64,000 nucleotides of DNA from an uncultured Eubacteriales bacterium (GTDB taxonomy: Bacteria > Bacillota > Clostridia > Oscillospirales > Oscillospiraceae). The position numbers and the translations under genes were made by a program. The stretch is taken from positions 1 through 64,000 of the forward strand of contig ONQJ01000014.1 in NCBI GenBank assembly GCA_900319935.1, given 5' to 3'. Under the pieces are notes generated by a model that saw only the letters and a program-made list of their open reading frames with translations, made no database searches and had not been told where the DNA came from. Below are positions 27,339 to 35,340 of this stretch, one piece after another (positions within the stretch are counted from its first letter, which is position 1; the number at the start of each line of letters is the position of its first letter).

Positions 27339-27758
27339 TCAGGTCTTCCATTTTTCGCCGGTCAGGAGATCGCGCAGCGAGACAGTGTCGAGATAAGCGT
27401 TCGTCAGCTCGTCGAGCTCGCGCCACATCGGCAGGGTCAGACAGGCGGAGGCCTGCGCGCAGGCGACGCCCTCCGCCGTGATGCAGGAGACGGGGGCGAG
27501 CTTGTCCTCGGTGGAGCGCAGGATCTCGCCGACGGAATATTCCTCCGGCGGGCGGAGCAGGGAATAGCCGCCCTCCTTGCCGCGGCTGCTGTCGACGAGC
27601 CCGGCCTTTTTCAGCGCGCCGACGATCGCCTCGAGGTACTTCATGGAAATATCCTGCCGCTCGGCGACGGTCTTGAGCGAGATGTAGCCCTCGTCGGGGT
27701 GCTGGGCCAGATCGAGCATGACGCGCAGCGCGTAGCGGCCCTTGCTGGTGACGTTCAA
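27339..27758 (-). CDS. iscR: Rrf2/IscR-family Fe-S cluster regulator
   Basis: 139 residues starting at a TTG codon (27758) with an AAGGTGG ribosome site. N-terminal winged helix ([38 protein letters not shown]) and three cysteines in [18 protein letters not shown] that can bind a [2Fe-2S] cluster. Such proteins repress their own isc operon when Fe-S is sufficient. A long inverted repeat flanks its promoter (see separate entry). Confidence 0.9.
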   Translation of the reverse strand: MNVTSKGRYALRVMLDLAQHPDEGYISLKTVAERQDISMKYLEAIVGALKKAGLVDSSRGKEGGYSLLRPPEEYSVGEILRSTEDKLAPVSCITAEGVACAQASACLTLPMWRELDELTNAYLDTVSLRDLLTGEKWKT

Positions 27759-27776
27759 GCGAGACCACCTTCTTCA

Positions 27777-27828
27777 AATTCCTACTGCGTAACTGTGGAT
27801 TTAATATACCACGGTTTTTGTAGGAATT
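27777..27828 (-). promoter_or_regulatory. isc operon promoter flanked by a 9-bp inverted repeat
   Basis: Arms AATTCCTAC (27777-27785) and GTAGGAATT (27820-27828) are perfect inverted copies separated by 34 bases. Between them on the minus strand is TATATT (27803-27808) as -10; the -35 (TTAATT or TTTAAT) overlaps the upstream arm. Candidate Rrf2 operator half-sites. Confidence 0.55.
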
Positions 27829-27860
27829 AAAGAGGCGGGGCGCGCGGCGGAGAAAAAACC

Positions 27861-27891
27861 TTGTGCATTTTTTGCACAACAAACTGCACAA
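27861..27891 (+). promoter_or_regulatory. Three TGCACAA boxes upstream of the amino-acid transporter promoter
   Basis: TTGTGCA (27861-27867), then TGCACAA at 27873-27879 and again at 27885-27891, each separated by five bases. The first two form a palindrome, the third is a direct repeat, ending seven bases before the -35 box. Confidence 0.5.
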
Positions 27892-27898
27892 AAAAGAC

Positions 27899-27926
27899 TT
27901 GCTTTATTTGACTAATGTGCTATCAT
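27899..27926 (+). promoter_or_regulatory. Promoter of the amino-acid transporter operon
   Basis: TTGCTT (27899-27904), 16-base spacer, TATCAT (27921-27926). Confidence 0.6.
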
Positions 27927-27989
27927 GCTAACATGTAAAAGCAAACAGACAATCAACACGACATGCGGACAATGACGGAGGAAAGAAAA

Positions 27990-28733
27990 ATGAAAAAGAT
28001 GATTTGTGTGCTCCTGGCTCTGACGATGATCTTCGCCCTGTGCGCCTGCGGCAAGACCGCCGCGCCCGCGGAGAAGAAGACCTTTATCATGGGCATCGAC
28101 CCCGAGTATCCGCCCTTCAGCTGCGACTATCTGGGCTGGGAGTTGAAGATCTTCGGCGTGAACTGGGATGAAAAGCTCGTCCAGCTCGATTCGATGGAAT
28201 GCGACTGCGTCTGGTCCGGCATGACGATCCTCGACAGCATGAAGGACGCCGGCTACGTGATCTCCGCTCCCTACTACGACAACACGCAGGTGCTGGTCGT
28301 GAAGGACGGCGCGGGCTTCTCTTCCTCGGCCGATCTGGCCGGAAAGGTCGTGGCGGTGCAGCTGGGCACCTCCGGCGAGGCGCTGCTCCAGGGCGATCTT
28401 GCCGATCTCGCGGCGAGCTTTTCGCAGGTCGTGACCTGCAACAGCTTCCTCACCTGCTTCACCGAGCTTGAGGGCGGCGCGGTCGACGCCGTGTTCGTGG
28501 ACATGCCCGTCGCGGCGAGCTACGTCGCGAAGAACGCCGGCCTTGCGATCATCGACGAGGATCTCGGCGCCGAGCAGTACGGCATCGCCTTCCGCGCCGG
28601 CGACGCGGAGCTCTGCGCGCAGGTCGACGCGGCCGTGCAGGCGCTCGTCAAGAACGGCACCTACGCCGAGATCGCGAACAAGCCGGAGTACGCGGAGATC
28701 GTCAACAATCTCATCTTCCTCAGCAACGGCTGA
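27990..28733 (+). CDS. Amino-acid ABC transporter substrate-binding lipoprotein (apparent internal deletion)
   Basis: 247 residues, polar amino acid binding family 3. Signal peptide with lipobox LCAC (Cys at about residue 18) after MKKMICVLL. The start FIMGIDPEYPPFS and the later WDEKLVQLDSMECDCVWSGMT and DAVFVDMPVA are typical. Between PPFS and CDYLGWEL about 20 residues normally present (the conserved ligand-pocket segment usually containing G-F-D-x-E/D) are missing while the frame stays open, at about 28117-28124. If genuine this would damage ligand binding. ATG 27990 has a GGAGGAAAG ribosome site; the earlier ATG at 27963 lacks one. Confidence 0.85.
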   Translation: MKKMICVLLALTMIFALCACGKTAAPAEKKTFIMGIDPEYPPFSCDYLGWELKIFGVNWDEKLVQLDSMECDCVWSGMTILDSMKDAGYVISAPYYDNTQVLVVKDGAGFSSSADLAGKVVAVQLGTSGEALLQGDLADLAASFSQVVTCNSFLTCFTELEGGAVDAVFVDMPVAASYVAKNAGLAIIDEDLGAEQYGIAFRAGDAELCAQVDAAVQALVKNGTYAEIANKPEYAEIVNNLIFLSNG

Positions 28734-28762
28734 GCACAGCGCATTCCCAAGGCGGCATCTGA

Positions 28763-28793
28763 CCCGAAGGCGCATCCCCCATGCGCCTTCGGG
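28763..28793 (+). other. Intercistronic stem-loop between binding protein and permease
   Basis: Perfect 13-bp stem CCCGAAGGCGCAT / ATGCGCCTTCGGG with five-base loop, followed by AATTATGCTTTTTC. Partial terminator or mRNA-stabilising hairpin; it could raise binding protein over permease levels. Confidence 0.7.
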
Positions 28794-28834
28794 AATTATG
28801 CTTTTTCAGTCAGTACAGTAACGAGGTTTTCCCT

Positions 28835-29482
28835 ATGTCGTTAATGACCATGATCGTCAAGATGGGCGAGGGCCTGGGCAAGACCTGCGCCATCTTTTTT
28901 CTGACGCTGCTTTTCTCGCTCCCGCTGGGCATGATCGTAGCCCTGCTGCGCATGAGCAGGATCAAAGCCGTCTCCGCCGTCACGCGCTTTTTCATCACGA
29001 TCCTGCGCGGGACGCCGCTGATGCTGCAGCTGCTCGCCGTCACCTACGGGCCGTATTATCTCTTCGGCGCGACCGTGGCGCGCAACAAGCTCATCCCGGT
29101 GGTGATCGCCTTTGCGATCAACTACGCGGCCTATTTCGCCGAGATCTACCGCGGCGGGATCGAATCGATCCCCGTGGGGCAGTATGAGGCGGCGGAGGTG
29201 CTGGGCTATTCGAAGGTCCAGACCTTTATGCGCATCATCCTGCCGCAGGTGGTCAAGCGCATCATGCCGAGCGTGACCAACGAGGTCGTGACCCTGGTCA
29301 AGGACACCTCGATCGCCTTTACGGTGTCGTATCAGGAGATGTTCACCATCGGCAAGCAGATCGCCAACTCGCAGACGAGCTTCATGCCCTTTGTCGTCGC
29401 GGGCGTGTTCTACTACTGCTTCAACGCGATCGTCGACTATCTGATGGGCCGGATCGAGAAGCGGCTCGATTATTATCAATGA
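28835..29482 (+). CDS. Amino-acid ABC transporter permease
   Basis: 215 residues, HisM/GlnP family with about five membrane segments and the EAA motif region [21 protein letters not shown] that contacts the ATPase. [10 protein letters not shown] is typical of polar amino-acid permeases. ATG 28835 (MSLMTMIV) has an upstream GAGG; the earlier ATG lies in the stem-loop. Stop overlaps the next gene region. Confidence 0.92.
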   Translation: MSLMTMIVKMGEGLGKTCAIFFLTLLFSLPLGMIVALLRMSRIKAVSAVTRFFITILRGTPLMLQLLAVTYGPYYLFGATVARNKLIPVVIAFAINYAAYFAEIYRGGIESIPVGQYEAAEVLGYSKVQTFMRIILPQVVKRIMPSVTNEVVTLVKDTSIAFTVSYQEMFTIGKQIANSQTSFMPFVVAGVFYYCFNAIVDYLMGRIEKRLDYYQ

Positions 29483-29496
29483 GAGGAGAGAGCGGC

Positions 29497-30270
29497 ATGA
29501 CAGAAGAAAAGACCGGCGCCGCGCCGAGCATCCTGGAAATACGCTCTCTGGAAAAGTCCTTCGACTCGCTCTGCGTGCTCAAGGATATCTCGCTGGAGGT
29601 CGAGAGGGGCAACGTGCTGTCCATCATCGGGCCCTCCGGCTCGGGCAAGTCGACGCTGCTGCGCTGCGCCGCCTTCCTGGAGACCGCCGACGGCGGGGAC
29701 ATCCTCTACGACGGGCAGTACGCGCTGCGCGGCGGCGTGTACGCCTCCAAGGCGGAGCTGAACCGCTTCCGCAGACGCTTCGGCCTGGTGTTTCAGAATT
29801 TCCAGCTCTTCCCGCACTACTCGGTGCTCAGGAACGTCTCCGAGCCGCCGACGCTGCAGGGAGAGGACCGCGAGGAGGCCCGCGAGCGGGCCGTGGAGCT
29901 GCTGAAAAAAATGGGGCTGGAGGGCAAGGAGAACGCCTATCCCTACCAGCTCTCCGGCGGGCAGCAGCAGCGCGTGGCGATCGCGCGCGCCCTCGCGATG
30001 AAGCCGGAGATCCTCTTCTTCGACGAGCCGACCTCCGCCCTCGACCCGGAGCTGACGGGCGAGGTGCTCAAGGTCATCCGCCAGCTGGCCGAGGAAAAGA
30101 TGACGATGGTCGTCGTCACGCACGAGATGCCCTTCGCCCGCGCCGTCAGCAACTGCGTGATCTTCATGGCCGGCGGCGTGATCGTCGAGCAGGGCGATCC
30201 GCTGCAGGTCTTCGACGATCCGCGGGAGGAGCGGACGCGGCAGTTCCTGCGGGTGTTTGAAAGAGGATGA
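29497..30270 (+). CDS. Amino-acid ABC transporter ATP-binding protein
   Basis: 257 residues, GlnQ/HisP family. Walker [11 protein letters not shown]-loop FQNFQLFPH, signature LSGGQQQR, Walker [13 protein letters not shown], His switch VVTHEM. Start at ATG 29497 is placed by GAGAGGAGAG; ATG 29479 overlaps the permease stop and lacks a site. Powers the uptake system encoded just upstream. Confidence 0.93.
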   Translation: MTEEKTGAAPSILEIRSLEKSFDSLCVLKDISLEVERGNVLSIIGPSGSGKSTLLRCAAFLETADGGDILYDGQYALRGGVYASKAELNRFRRRFGLVFQNFQLFPHYSVLRNVSEPPTLQGEDREEARERAVELLKKMGLEGKENAYPYQLSGGQQQRVAIARALAMKPEILFFDEPTSALDPELTGEVLKVIRQLAEEKMTMVVVTHEMPFARAVSNCVIFMAGGVIVEQGDPLQVFDDPREERTRQFLRVFERG

Positions 30271-30272
30271 GC

Positions 30273-31124
30273 ATGAAAGAGCAAAGAGAAAAAAGAGACG
30301 CGCTGCGCGTGAGCATCTTCGACCCGACGGGCAACATCACCGCCCTGGTCGAGAGTCCCGTCGCGCCGGAGGAGCAGAGCGCCGCCGCCGCGCGGATCAT
30401 GGAGCGCTTCCCGCAGGTCGAGCAGGTCGGCTTCGTGCGCCTGCCGCAGGAGGCCGCCGCGCCCGTCGAGCTGCGCATGGCGGGCGGCGAATTCTGCGGC
30501 AACGCCTCGATGAGCGCGGCCGCGCTGAGCCTGCTGCGCCGCGGCTCCGCCGCGGACGAGGGCGCCTGGGAAACGCTTGGGCTCCGCGTCCGGGGCGTCT
30601 CGCGCGAGGTGGAGGTCCGCCTGCGTCGGGAGACGGCGGAGTCTTTCTGCGCCTCGGTGCGGATGCCGCCCGTTCTCTCGCTGAACGAGCAGGTCTTCCC
30701 CTTCGGCGCGCTGCGCGATCCGATCACGATCGTGCGTGCGGAGGGGATCTCTCACGCGATCGTCACGCCCGGCTCGCCCTTTTTCGCGCTGCGGGACGAC
30801 AGGGACGCCGCGGAAGAGGCGGCGCGAAGGATCTGCGCCGCGCTCGGCGCGGAGGCCTTCGGACTGATGTTCCTCGAGGGCGAGGCGCCGCGCCTGCGTC
30901 TCACGCCGCTCGTATACGTTCCGGGGAGCGGGACGATGTTCTGGGAGAATTCCTGCGCCAGCGGCAGCGCCGCCGTCGCCGCGGCGATGGCCGGGCGCTC
31001 CGGCTCGCCCGTTTGTCTTGAACTCGAAGAGCCCGGAGGCGTGCTTGCGGTCAAAAGCGAGGGCCTGCGCGGCGAGACCTGGCTCTCGGGGCGGACGAGA
31101 CTTGTCGGAGAAGCGGAGATATAG
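30273..31124 (+). CDS. DapF-superfamily amino-acid racemase, CntK (histidine racemase)-like
   Basis: 283 residues. Start FDPTGNITALVES, first catalytic Cys in MAGGEFCGNASMSAAA near residue 74 and second in WENSCASGSAAVA near 225, with EEPGGVLAV at the end, match the two-Cys cofactor-independent epimerase fold and particularly staphylococcal CntK, which makes D-His for staphylopine. It differs from true DapF, which has GNGxRC-type motifs. ATG 30273 has AGAGG at good spacing; it nearly overlaps the ATPase gene. Sitting in an amino-acid uptake operon, it likely racemises the imported amino acid (inference). No nicotianamine-synthase-like gene is present here. Confidence 0.78.
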   Translation: MKEQREKRDALRVSIFDPTGNITALVESPVAPEEQSAAAARIMERFPQVEQVGFVRLPQEAAAPVELRMAGGEFCGNASMSAAALSLLRRGSAADEGAWETLGLRVRGVSREVEVRLRRETAESFCASVRMPPVLSLNEQVFPFGALRDPITIVRAEGISHAIVTPGSPFFALRDDRDAAEEAARRICAALGAEAFGLMFLEGEAPRLRLTPLVYVPGSGTMFWENSCASGSAAVAAAMAGRSGSPVCLELEEPGGVLAVKSEGLRGETWLSGRTRLVGEAEI

Positions 31125-31148
31125 AGCGCCTCGTTTGCGCTCATGCAG

Positions 31149-31187
31149 AGACGGGAACCTTTTCGAAGCGTTTCCGTCTTTTCTTTA
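31149..31187 (+). terminator. Terminator after the racemase gene
   Basis: 10-bp stem AGACGGGAAC / GTTTCCGTCT, 11-base loop, then TTTCTTT. Confidence 0.7.
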
Positions 31188-31225
31188 TGCGCGGGGCAAA
31201 GCGTCCGCAAAATGGCTTTTTTATG

Positions 31226-31255
31226 TTGACTAAAGCCCCTCTGTTAAGGTAAAAT
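31226..31255 (+). promoter_or_regulatory. holB-ricT promoter
   Basis: TTGACT (31226-31231), 18-base spacer, TAAAAT (31250-31255). Confidence 0.65.
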
Positions 31256-31289
31256 AATTCGGATAGAGTATCCGTATGGGAGGAAAGAG

Positions 31290-32087
31290 ATGAGAGAGCC
31301 TGGTTTCAAAAGCGCGGACGAGCTTGCCCACGCCTATATCCTTCTCTCTCCCTCCGCGGAGGAACGGGAACAGGCGGCCCAAAGACTTGCCGCCGCGGCG
31401 CTCTGCGGCGCGAAGGACGGCGTCCCCTGCGGACGCTGCCGGGACTGCCGCAAGGTGCGCGAGGGCATCCATCCGGACCTGATCCGCGTGGCGCGTCTTT
31501 GCGACGACAAGGGAAAGAAAAGACGCGAGATCACGATCGACCAGATCCGCGCCGTCGTTTCCGACTCGGTGGTGCTGCCCAACGAGGCCGAGCGCAAGGT
31601 CTATCTGATCGAGGACGCGGACACGATGAACGTCCCCGCGCAGAACGCCGCGCTCAAGCTGCTCGAGGAGCCGCCCCGCGGCGTGATCTTCCTGCTCTGC
31701 GCCGCGAACGCGGAGACGCTGCTCGAGACCGTGCGCTCGCGCTGCGCGGAGATCGTCTGCGGCGCGCGCGAGGACGAGGCCGACCCCGAGACGGAAAAGC
31801 TCGCCGCCGCCTTTATCAAATGCTGCGCGGAGGGCGACGAGGCAAAGCTCTTCCGCTGGTGCGCCGCGAACGAAGGCATGGACAACGCCGCCGCGACCGC
31901 CTTTGCCGAGAGTGCGATCCGGCAGCTGCGGGACATGCTCTGCCGAAGAAAGAGCTCGCTTTCGATGAGCGACAGAACAGTATACGATCTCGAAACGCTG
32001 ATGGAAAAATGCCTGGGCATGCTGCGGACGAACGTCTCCGTCAAGCATGTGCTCGGGCTGATCTCCGTCAGCGCGATCCGGGAATGA
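31290..32087 (+). CDS. holB: DNA polymerase III delta-prime subunit
   Basis: 265 residues. Clamp-loader-type protein: zinc-binding CGAKDGVPCGRCRDC, HPDLIRV, KVYLIEDADTMNVPAQNALK-type helix and LLEEPP with the SRC sensor motif TVRSRC. The N-terminal P-loop is degenerate, as usual in delta-prime. Followed after 16 bases by ricT, the classical firmicute order. Confidence 0.9.
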   Translation: MREPGFKSADELAHAYILLSPSAEEREQAAQRLAAAALCGAKDGVPCGRCRDCRKVREGIHPDLIRVARLCDDKGKKRREITIDQIRAVVSDSVVLPNEAERKVYLIEDADTMNVPAQNAALKLLEEPPRGVIFLLCAANAETLLETVRSRCAEIVCGAREDEADPETEKLAAAFIKCCAEGDEAKLFRWCAANEGMDNAAATAFAESAIRQLRDMLCRRKSSLSMSDRTVYDLETLMEKCLGMLRTNVSVKHVLGLISVSAIRE

Positions 32088-32103
32088 AAACGAGGAAAAC
32101 AAA

Positions 32104-33360
32104 TTGATCGAAGTAGTCAGCATCAAATTCAAAAACAAGGGGAAGAGCTATTCCTTTTCCCCGAACGGCCTGCAGATCCGCAGCGGCGAGAAGGTGATCG
32201 TCGAGACCTCGAAGGGGCTTGAGATCGCGGATTGCTGCCACGGCAACCACATGGTGGAGGATACCGCCGTCGTTCAGCCGCTGCGCGGCGTGGTCAGACT
32301 GGCCACCGCGGACGATCTGCGCGTGGCCGAGATCAACAAAAAGAGAGAAAAGGAAGCCTTCGTCATCTGCGAGCAGAAGATCGCCGAGCACGGTCTCGAC
32401 ATGAAGCTCGTCGACGTCGAGTGCAACTTCGAGGGCAACAAGACCACCTTCTTCTTCACCTCGAACGGCCGCGTGGACTTCCGCGAGCTGGTCCGCGATC
32501 TCGCGGGCATCTTCCGCAACCGCATCGAGCTGCGCCAGATCGGCGTGCGCGACGAGACGAAGATGCTCGGCGGCATCGGCATCTGCGGCAGGCCTTACTG
32601 CTGCAGCCAGTTCCTGGAGGACTTCCAGCCCGTCTCGACCAAGATGGCCAAGGTGCAGTCGCTCTCGCTCAACCCGGCCAAGATCTCCGGCGCCTGCGGC
32701 AGACTGATGTGCTGCCTGCGCTACGAGCAGGGGGCCTATGAGGATCTGGTCAAAAAGGTGCCCAAGCAGGGCGCTTTCGTCGAGACGATCGACGGCTACG
32801 GCACGGCGGTGCAGGTCAATCTCCTGCGCCAGACCGTCAAGGTCAGGCTCGATTCCGACACGGACGACAGCCTGCACCTCTACAAGGCCAACGAGCTCTG
32901 CGCCGTTCCGGGCGGACGTCCCAAAGACGGCGAGGAACCGCCGCACGTCCTGCACTATGTGCCCGAGGAGCCGGAGGAGGAAGAGCTCGTCGAGACCGAG
33001 AGCTGGGATATGCCGACGCTCGTGGTCCCGGAAGTGAAGGAAGAGAGCCTTCCCGCGGACAAGCCCGCGCGCGACGGTAAGAGCCGCCGTCGGCGCAGGA
33101 GAGGCGGCGAGAAGAAGGGCGAGAAGAGCGGGGAAAAGAGCGCTCCCGCGCCCGAGAAGAGCGCCGCAAAGGAAAAGCCCGCCCGCGGAGAGCGGAGCAA
33201 GCATGCGACCGTCAAGCCCGTGAAGCTGACGGTGAAGAACGAAAACACAGCGCCCGCCAAGGCCGGAGGAGAGAGCGCCGCGGCCAAGGAAAAGCGCCCG
33301 GCGCGGCCCAACCGCCGCCGCCGCAGCCGCGGCAAGGGCAGGAGCGGCGCCGCCGAATGA
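32104..33360 (+). CDS. ricT: RicT (YaaT) PSP1-domain protein with long basic tail
   Basis: 418 residues from a TTG start (32104). The PSP1 domain spans about 1-260: cysteine motifs GICGRPYCCSQFL and GACGRLMCCLRYE supply ligands for the Fe-S clusters of the RicA-RicF-RicT complex, which with RNase Y controls mRNA processing, sporulation and biofilm in Bacillus. From about 300 there is a low-complexity Lys/Arg/Glu/Ala tail ending RPNRRRRSRGKGR, likely RNA-binding, much longer than the Bacillus protein (275 residues). Confidence 0.9.
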   Translation: MIEVVSIKFKNKGKSYSFSPNGLQIRSGEKVIVETSKGLEIADCCHGNHMVEDTAVVQPLRGVVRLATADDLRVAEINKKREKEAFVICEQKIAEHGLDMKLVDVECNFEGNKTTFFFTSNGRVDFRELVRDLAGIFRNRIELRQIGVRDETKMLGGIGICGRPYCCSQFLEDFQPVSTKMAKVQSLSLNPAKISGACGRLMCCLRYEQGAYEDLVKKVPKQGAFVETIDGYGTAVQVNLLRQTVKVRLDSDTDDSLHLYKANELCAVPGGRPKDGEEPPHVLHYVPEEPEEEELVETESWDMPTLVVPEVKEESLPADKPARDGKSRRRRRRGGEKKGEKSGEKSAPAPEKSAAKEKPARGERSKHATVKPVKLTVKNENTAPAKAGGESAAAKEKRPARPNRRRRSRGKGRSGAAE

Positions 33361-33472
33361 ACGGACAGAGGCGCCGCGCATAAAAAAGTCGATCTTCCGT
33401 GAAGCGGCTCGAAAGCAGCGTCGGAAAGCGTCAAAATGTGGCGAATTTTCGCTCGAAAGGACGACGCGGCTC

Positions 33473-33501
33473 TTGACGAATGCTTTCAGAAGTTGTATGA
33501 T
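33473..33501 (+). promoter_or_regulatory. Promoter of the zinc-ribbon Ig-like protein gene
   Basis: TTGACG (33473-33478), 17-base spacer, TATGAT (33496-33501). Confidence 0.7.
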
Positions 33502-33557
33502 TATTGCAATCCGAGTAACTGTTTTGTTTTTATTTGTCATTGAATGGGGGAAGTTCC

Positions 33558-34214
33558 ATGAGTCTGATTCCTGAGGTCAAATGCCGCCGCTGCGGAGAGC
33601 GTTTTTCCTCTCTGCGCAGCCGCTGCCCGAACTGCGGCACCCGCCGCGTCACGCAGAGCAGCCGTACGCCCGGCGCCACGCCCGGCACCGTCGGAGGCAC
33701 CGCTTCCTATGAGCGCGCTGCCAGCAATACGAGATGGCAGATGATCTTCGGGCTGATCCTGGTCGTCGCCGTGATCCTTGCGGTCATCGTGATGGTCTCG
33801 ACGAGCCTCAACGGCACGGACGTTACCGTCAAGCCCAACAAGCCCAACGCCGTGGCCCCCACGGTCGAGCCCGAGCAGCCCTCTGCCGAGCCCGTGCCCA
33901 CGCCGACGCCGACGCCGCCCCCCACCGTCGAGGTGCTGCAGATCCGCTATAACGACGACGAGCGCACCGAGTTCACCATGTCTCCCGGCGAGATCGTTCC
34001 GATCAACGCCTACGTCTCCCCGCTGACCATCACCGACAAGGTCAAGTGGTCCAGCGACGACAAGGACGAGGAGTACTTCACGATCACCGTGGACAAGGAC
34101 GACGGCAACAAGGTCACCATCGAGTGCCTGAAGTATTCCGAGACGCCGCTCAAGCTCTATGCCGAGATCTTCGGCAAGAAGGTCGAGTGCGTGATCCGTT
34201 TCCGGAAAGCCTGA
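33558..34214 (+). CDS. Zinc-ribbon membrane protein with extracytoplasmic Ig-like domain
   Basis: 218 residues. N-terminal zinc ribbon (CRRCGERF...CPNCGTRR), one membrane segment (about 60-82), a Pro/Thr-rich linker and a C-terminal all-beta region (VLQIRYNDDERTEF, VKWSSDDKDEEYF) like bacterial Ig-like (Big2-type) domains. Starts at ATG 33558 after GGGGGAAG. Function unknown; the design suggests a sensor or scaffold linking cytoplasm and wall. Confidence 0.75.
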   Translation: MSLIPEVKCRRCGERFSSLRSRCPNCGTRRVTQSSRTPGATPGTVGGTASYERAASNTRWQMIFGLILVVAVILAVIVMVSTSLNGTDVTVKPNKPNAVAPTVEPEQPSAEPVPTPTPTPPPTVEVLQIRYNDDERTEFTMSPGEIVPINAYVSPLTITDKVKWSSDDKDEEYFTITVDKDDGNKVTIECLKYSETPLKLYAEIFGKKVECVIRFRKA

Positions 34215-34227
34215 TCAGTTCGCCTTC

Positions 34228-34262
34228 AAACAGAGGCCGCAGATGCGGCCTCTGTTTTGTTT
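34228..34262 (+). terminator. Terminator before the atp operon
   Basis: 13-bp arms AAACAGAGGCCGC / GCGGCCTCTGTTT followed by TGTTTTT. Confidence 0.8.
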
Positions 34263-34268
34263 TTCGCC

Positions 34269-34297
34269 TTGCCATATCGGACAAAATATGGTTTAAT
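34269..34297 (+). promoter_or_regulatory. atp operon promoter
   Basis: TTGCCA (34269-34274), 17-base spacer, TTTAAT (34292-34297), about 70 bases before atpB. Confidence 0.6.
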
Positions 34298-34367
34298 CTA
34301 ATGTGGGAAAGTCCAAAGGAGATCTGCGCTTTGCAGAGCCTTTTATCTTGATTCGGGAGGTGTTCGA

Positions 34368-35051
34368 ATGGAGCACGCCTCAAACGTCCTCTTTCGCATC
34401 GGGCCTCTGGAGGTGACGAGCGCCGTCACGACCATGTGGGCGATCATCGCGGTGCTGACGCTCGTCTCGTTTTTGGCCACGCGGCGTCTCAAGGAGGTGC
34501 CCGGCCCGCTGCAGAGCGCGGCGGAGATCGCGATCGAAAAGCTGCGGGACTACTACGAGGAACTGCTGGGCAAAAAGAACGCGCGGAAGTATTTTCCGAT
34601 CTTCGCCACCTTTTTCATCTATATCATCGTCTGCAACTACTCCGGGCTGCTGCCCGGCGCGGGGCATCTGAAGGGCTTCGCGCTGCCGACGGCGAGCCTG
34701 TCCGTCACGGCGGGCCTGGCGATCGTGGCCTTTTTCACGACGCACGTCATCGGCGTGCGCGAGCGGGGCCTGAAGCACTACGCGCTCAGCTTCGCCCAGC
34801 CGCTGTACCTGTGCGTCCTGATGCTGCCGCTGAACCTGATCGAGCAGGTCATCCGTCCCGCCTCGCTGGCGCTGCGACTCTACGGCAACATGTACGGCGA
34901 GGAGACCGTGACGGAGAACCTCTATGAGATCTTCCCGATCGGCGTGCCGCTGATCATGAACGTGCTGAGCCTGCTGTTCTGCCTGCTGCAGGCAATGGTC
35001 TTTACGATGCTGCTTTCGATCTACGTCTCGGAAGCTGTCGAAGAAGAATAA
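34368..35051 (+). CDS. atpB: F1Fo ATP synthase subunit a
   Basis: 227 residues, about five membrane helices; forms the ion half-channels against the c-ring. The essential Arg is in RPASLALRLYGNMYGEE near residue 170. GGGAGGTG ribosome site before ATG 34368. First gene of atpB-E-F-(F'-H-A)-G-D-C; no atpI precedes it. Confidence 0.93.
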   Translation: MEHASNVLFRIGPLEVTSAVTTMWAIIAVLTLVSFLATRRLKEVPGPLQSAAEIAIEKLRDYYEELLGKKNARKYFPIFATFFIYIIVCNYSGLLPGAGHLKGFALPTASLSVTAGLAIVAFFTTHVIGVRERGLKHYALSFAQPLYLCVLMLPLNLIEQVIRPASLALRLYGNMYGEETVTENLYEIFPIGVPLIMNVLSLLFCLLQAMVFTMLLSIYVSEAVEEE

Positions 35052-35082
35052 ACAAACTACGATATATTAGGAGGAACACACT

Positions 35083-35310
35083 ATGGCAACCGGAACCATC
35101 GCTCTCGCAGCCGCAATCGCGCTCGCCGTCACCGCCGTGGCGACCGCCGCCGCCCAGGGCTTCACCGCCACGAAGGCCATGGACGCCATCGCCCGTCAGC
35201 CCGAGGCCGCCGGCAGCATCCGCGGCGCGCTCGTCATCTCGCTGGCGCTGATGGAGGCGCTGACGATCTACGGCATGCTCGTCGCCTTCATGCTCGTAGG
35301 CAAGATTTAA
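35083..35310 (+). CDS. atpE: F1Fo ATP synthase subunit c
   Basis: 75 residues, two-helix proteolipid. The polar loop ARQPEA and the ion-binding Glu in [11 protein letters not shown] are clear. The residue after the Glu is Ala, and a Gln lies in the first helix (AAAQGFT). The usual glycine motif of helix 1 (G-x-G-x-G-x-G) reads mostly Ala ([10 protein letters not shown]), as in alkaliphilic Bacillus c-subunits, a pattern known there to influence ring size. Ion (H+ or Na+) cannot be fixed from this. Confidence 0.93.
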   Translation: MATGTIALAAAIALAVTAVATAAAQGFTATKAMDAIARQPEAAGSIRGALVISLALMEALTIYGMLVAFMLVGKI

Positions 35311-35340
35311 GCTGGCGCCCTTTTGGAGGAAGTCTGAGAG

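Noticed and set aside
30273..31124. Diaminopimelate epimerase proper (dapF)
   Set aside because: Motifs GGEFCGNASM and ENSCASGSA match CntK-type racemases better, and no lysine or wall-precursor genes are adjacent.
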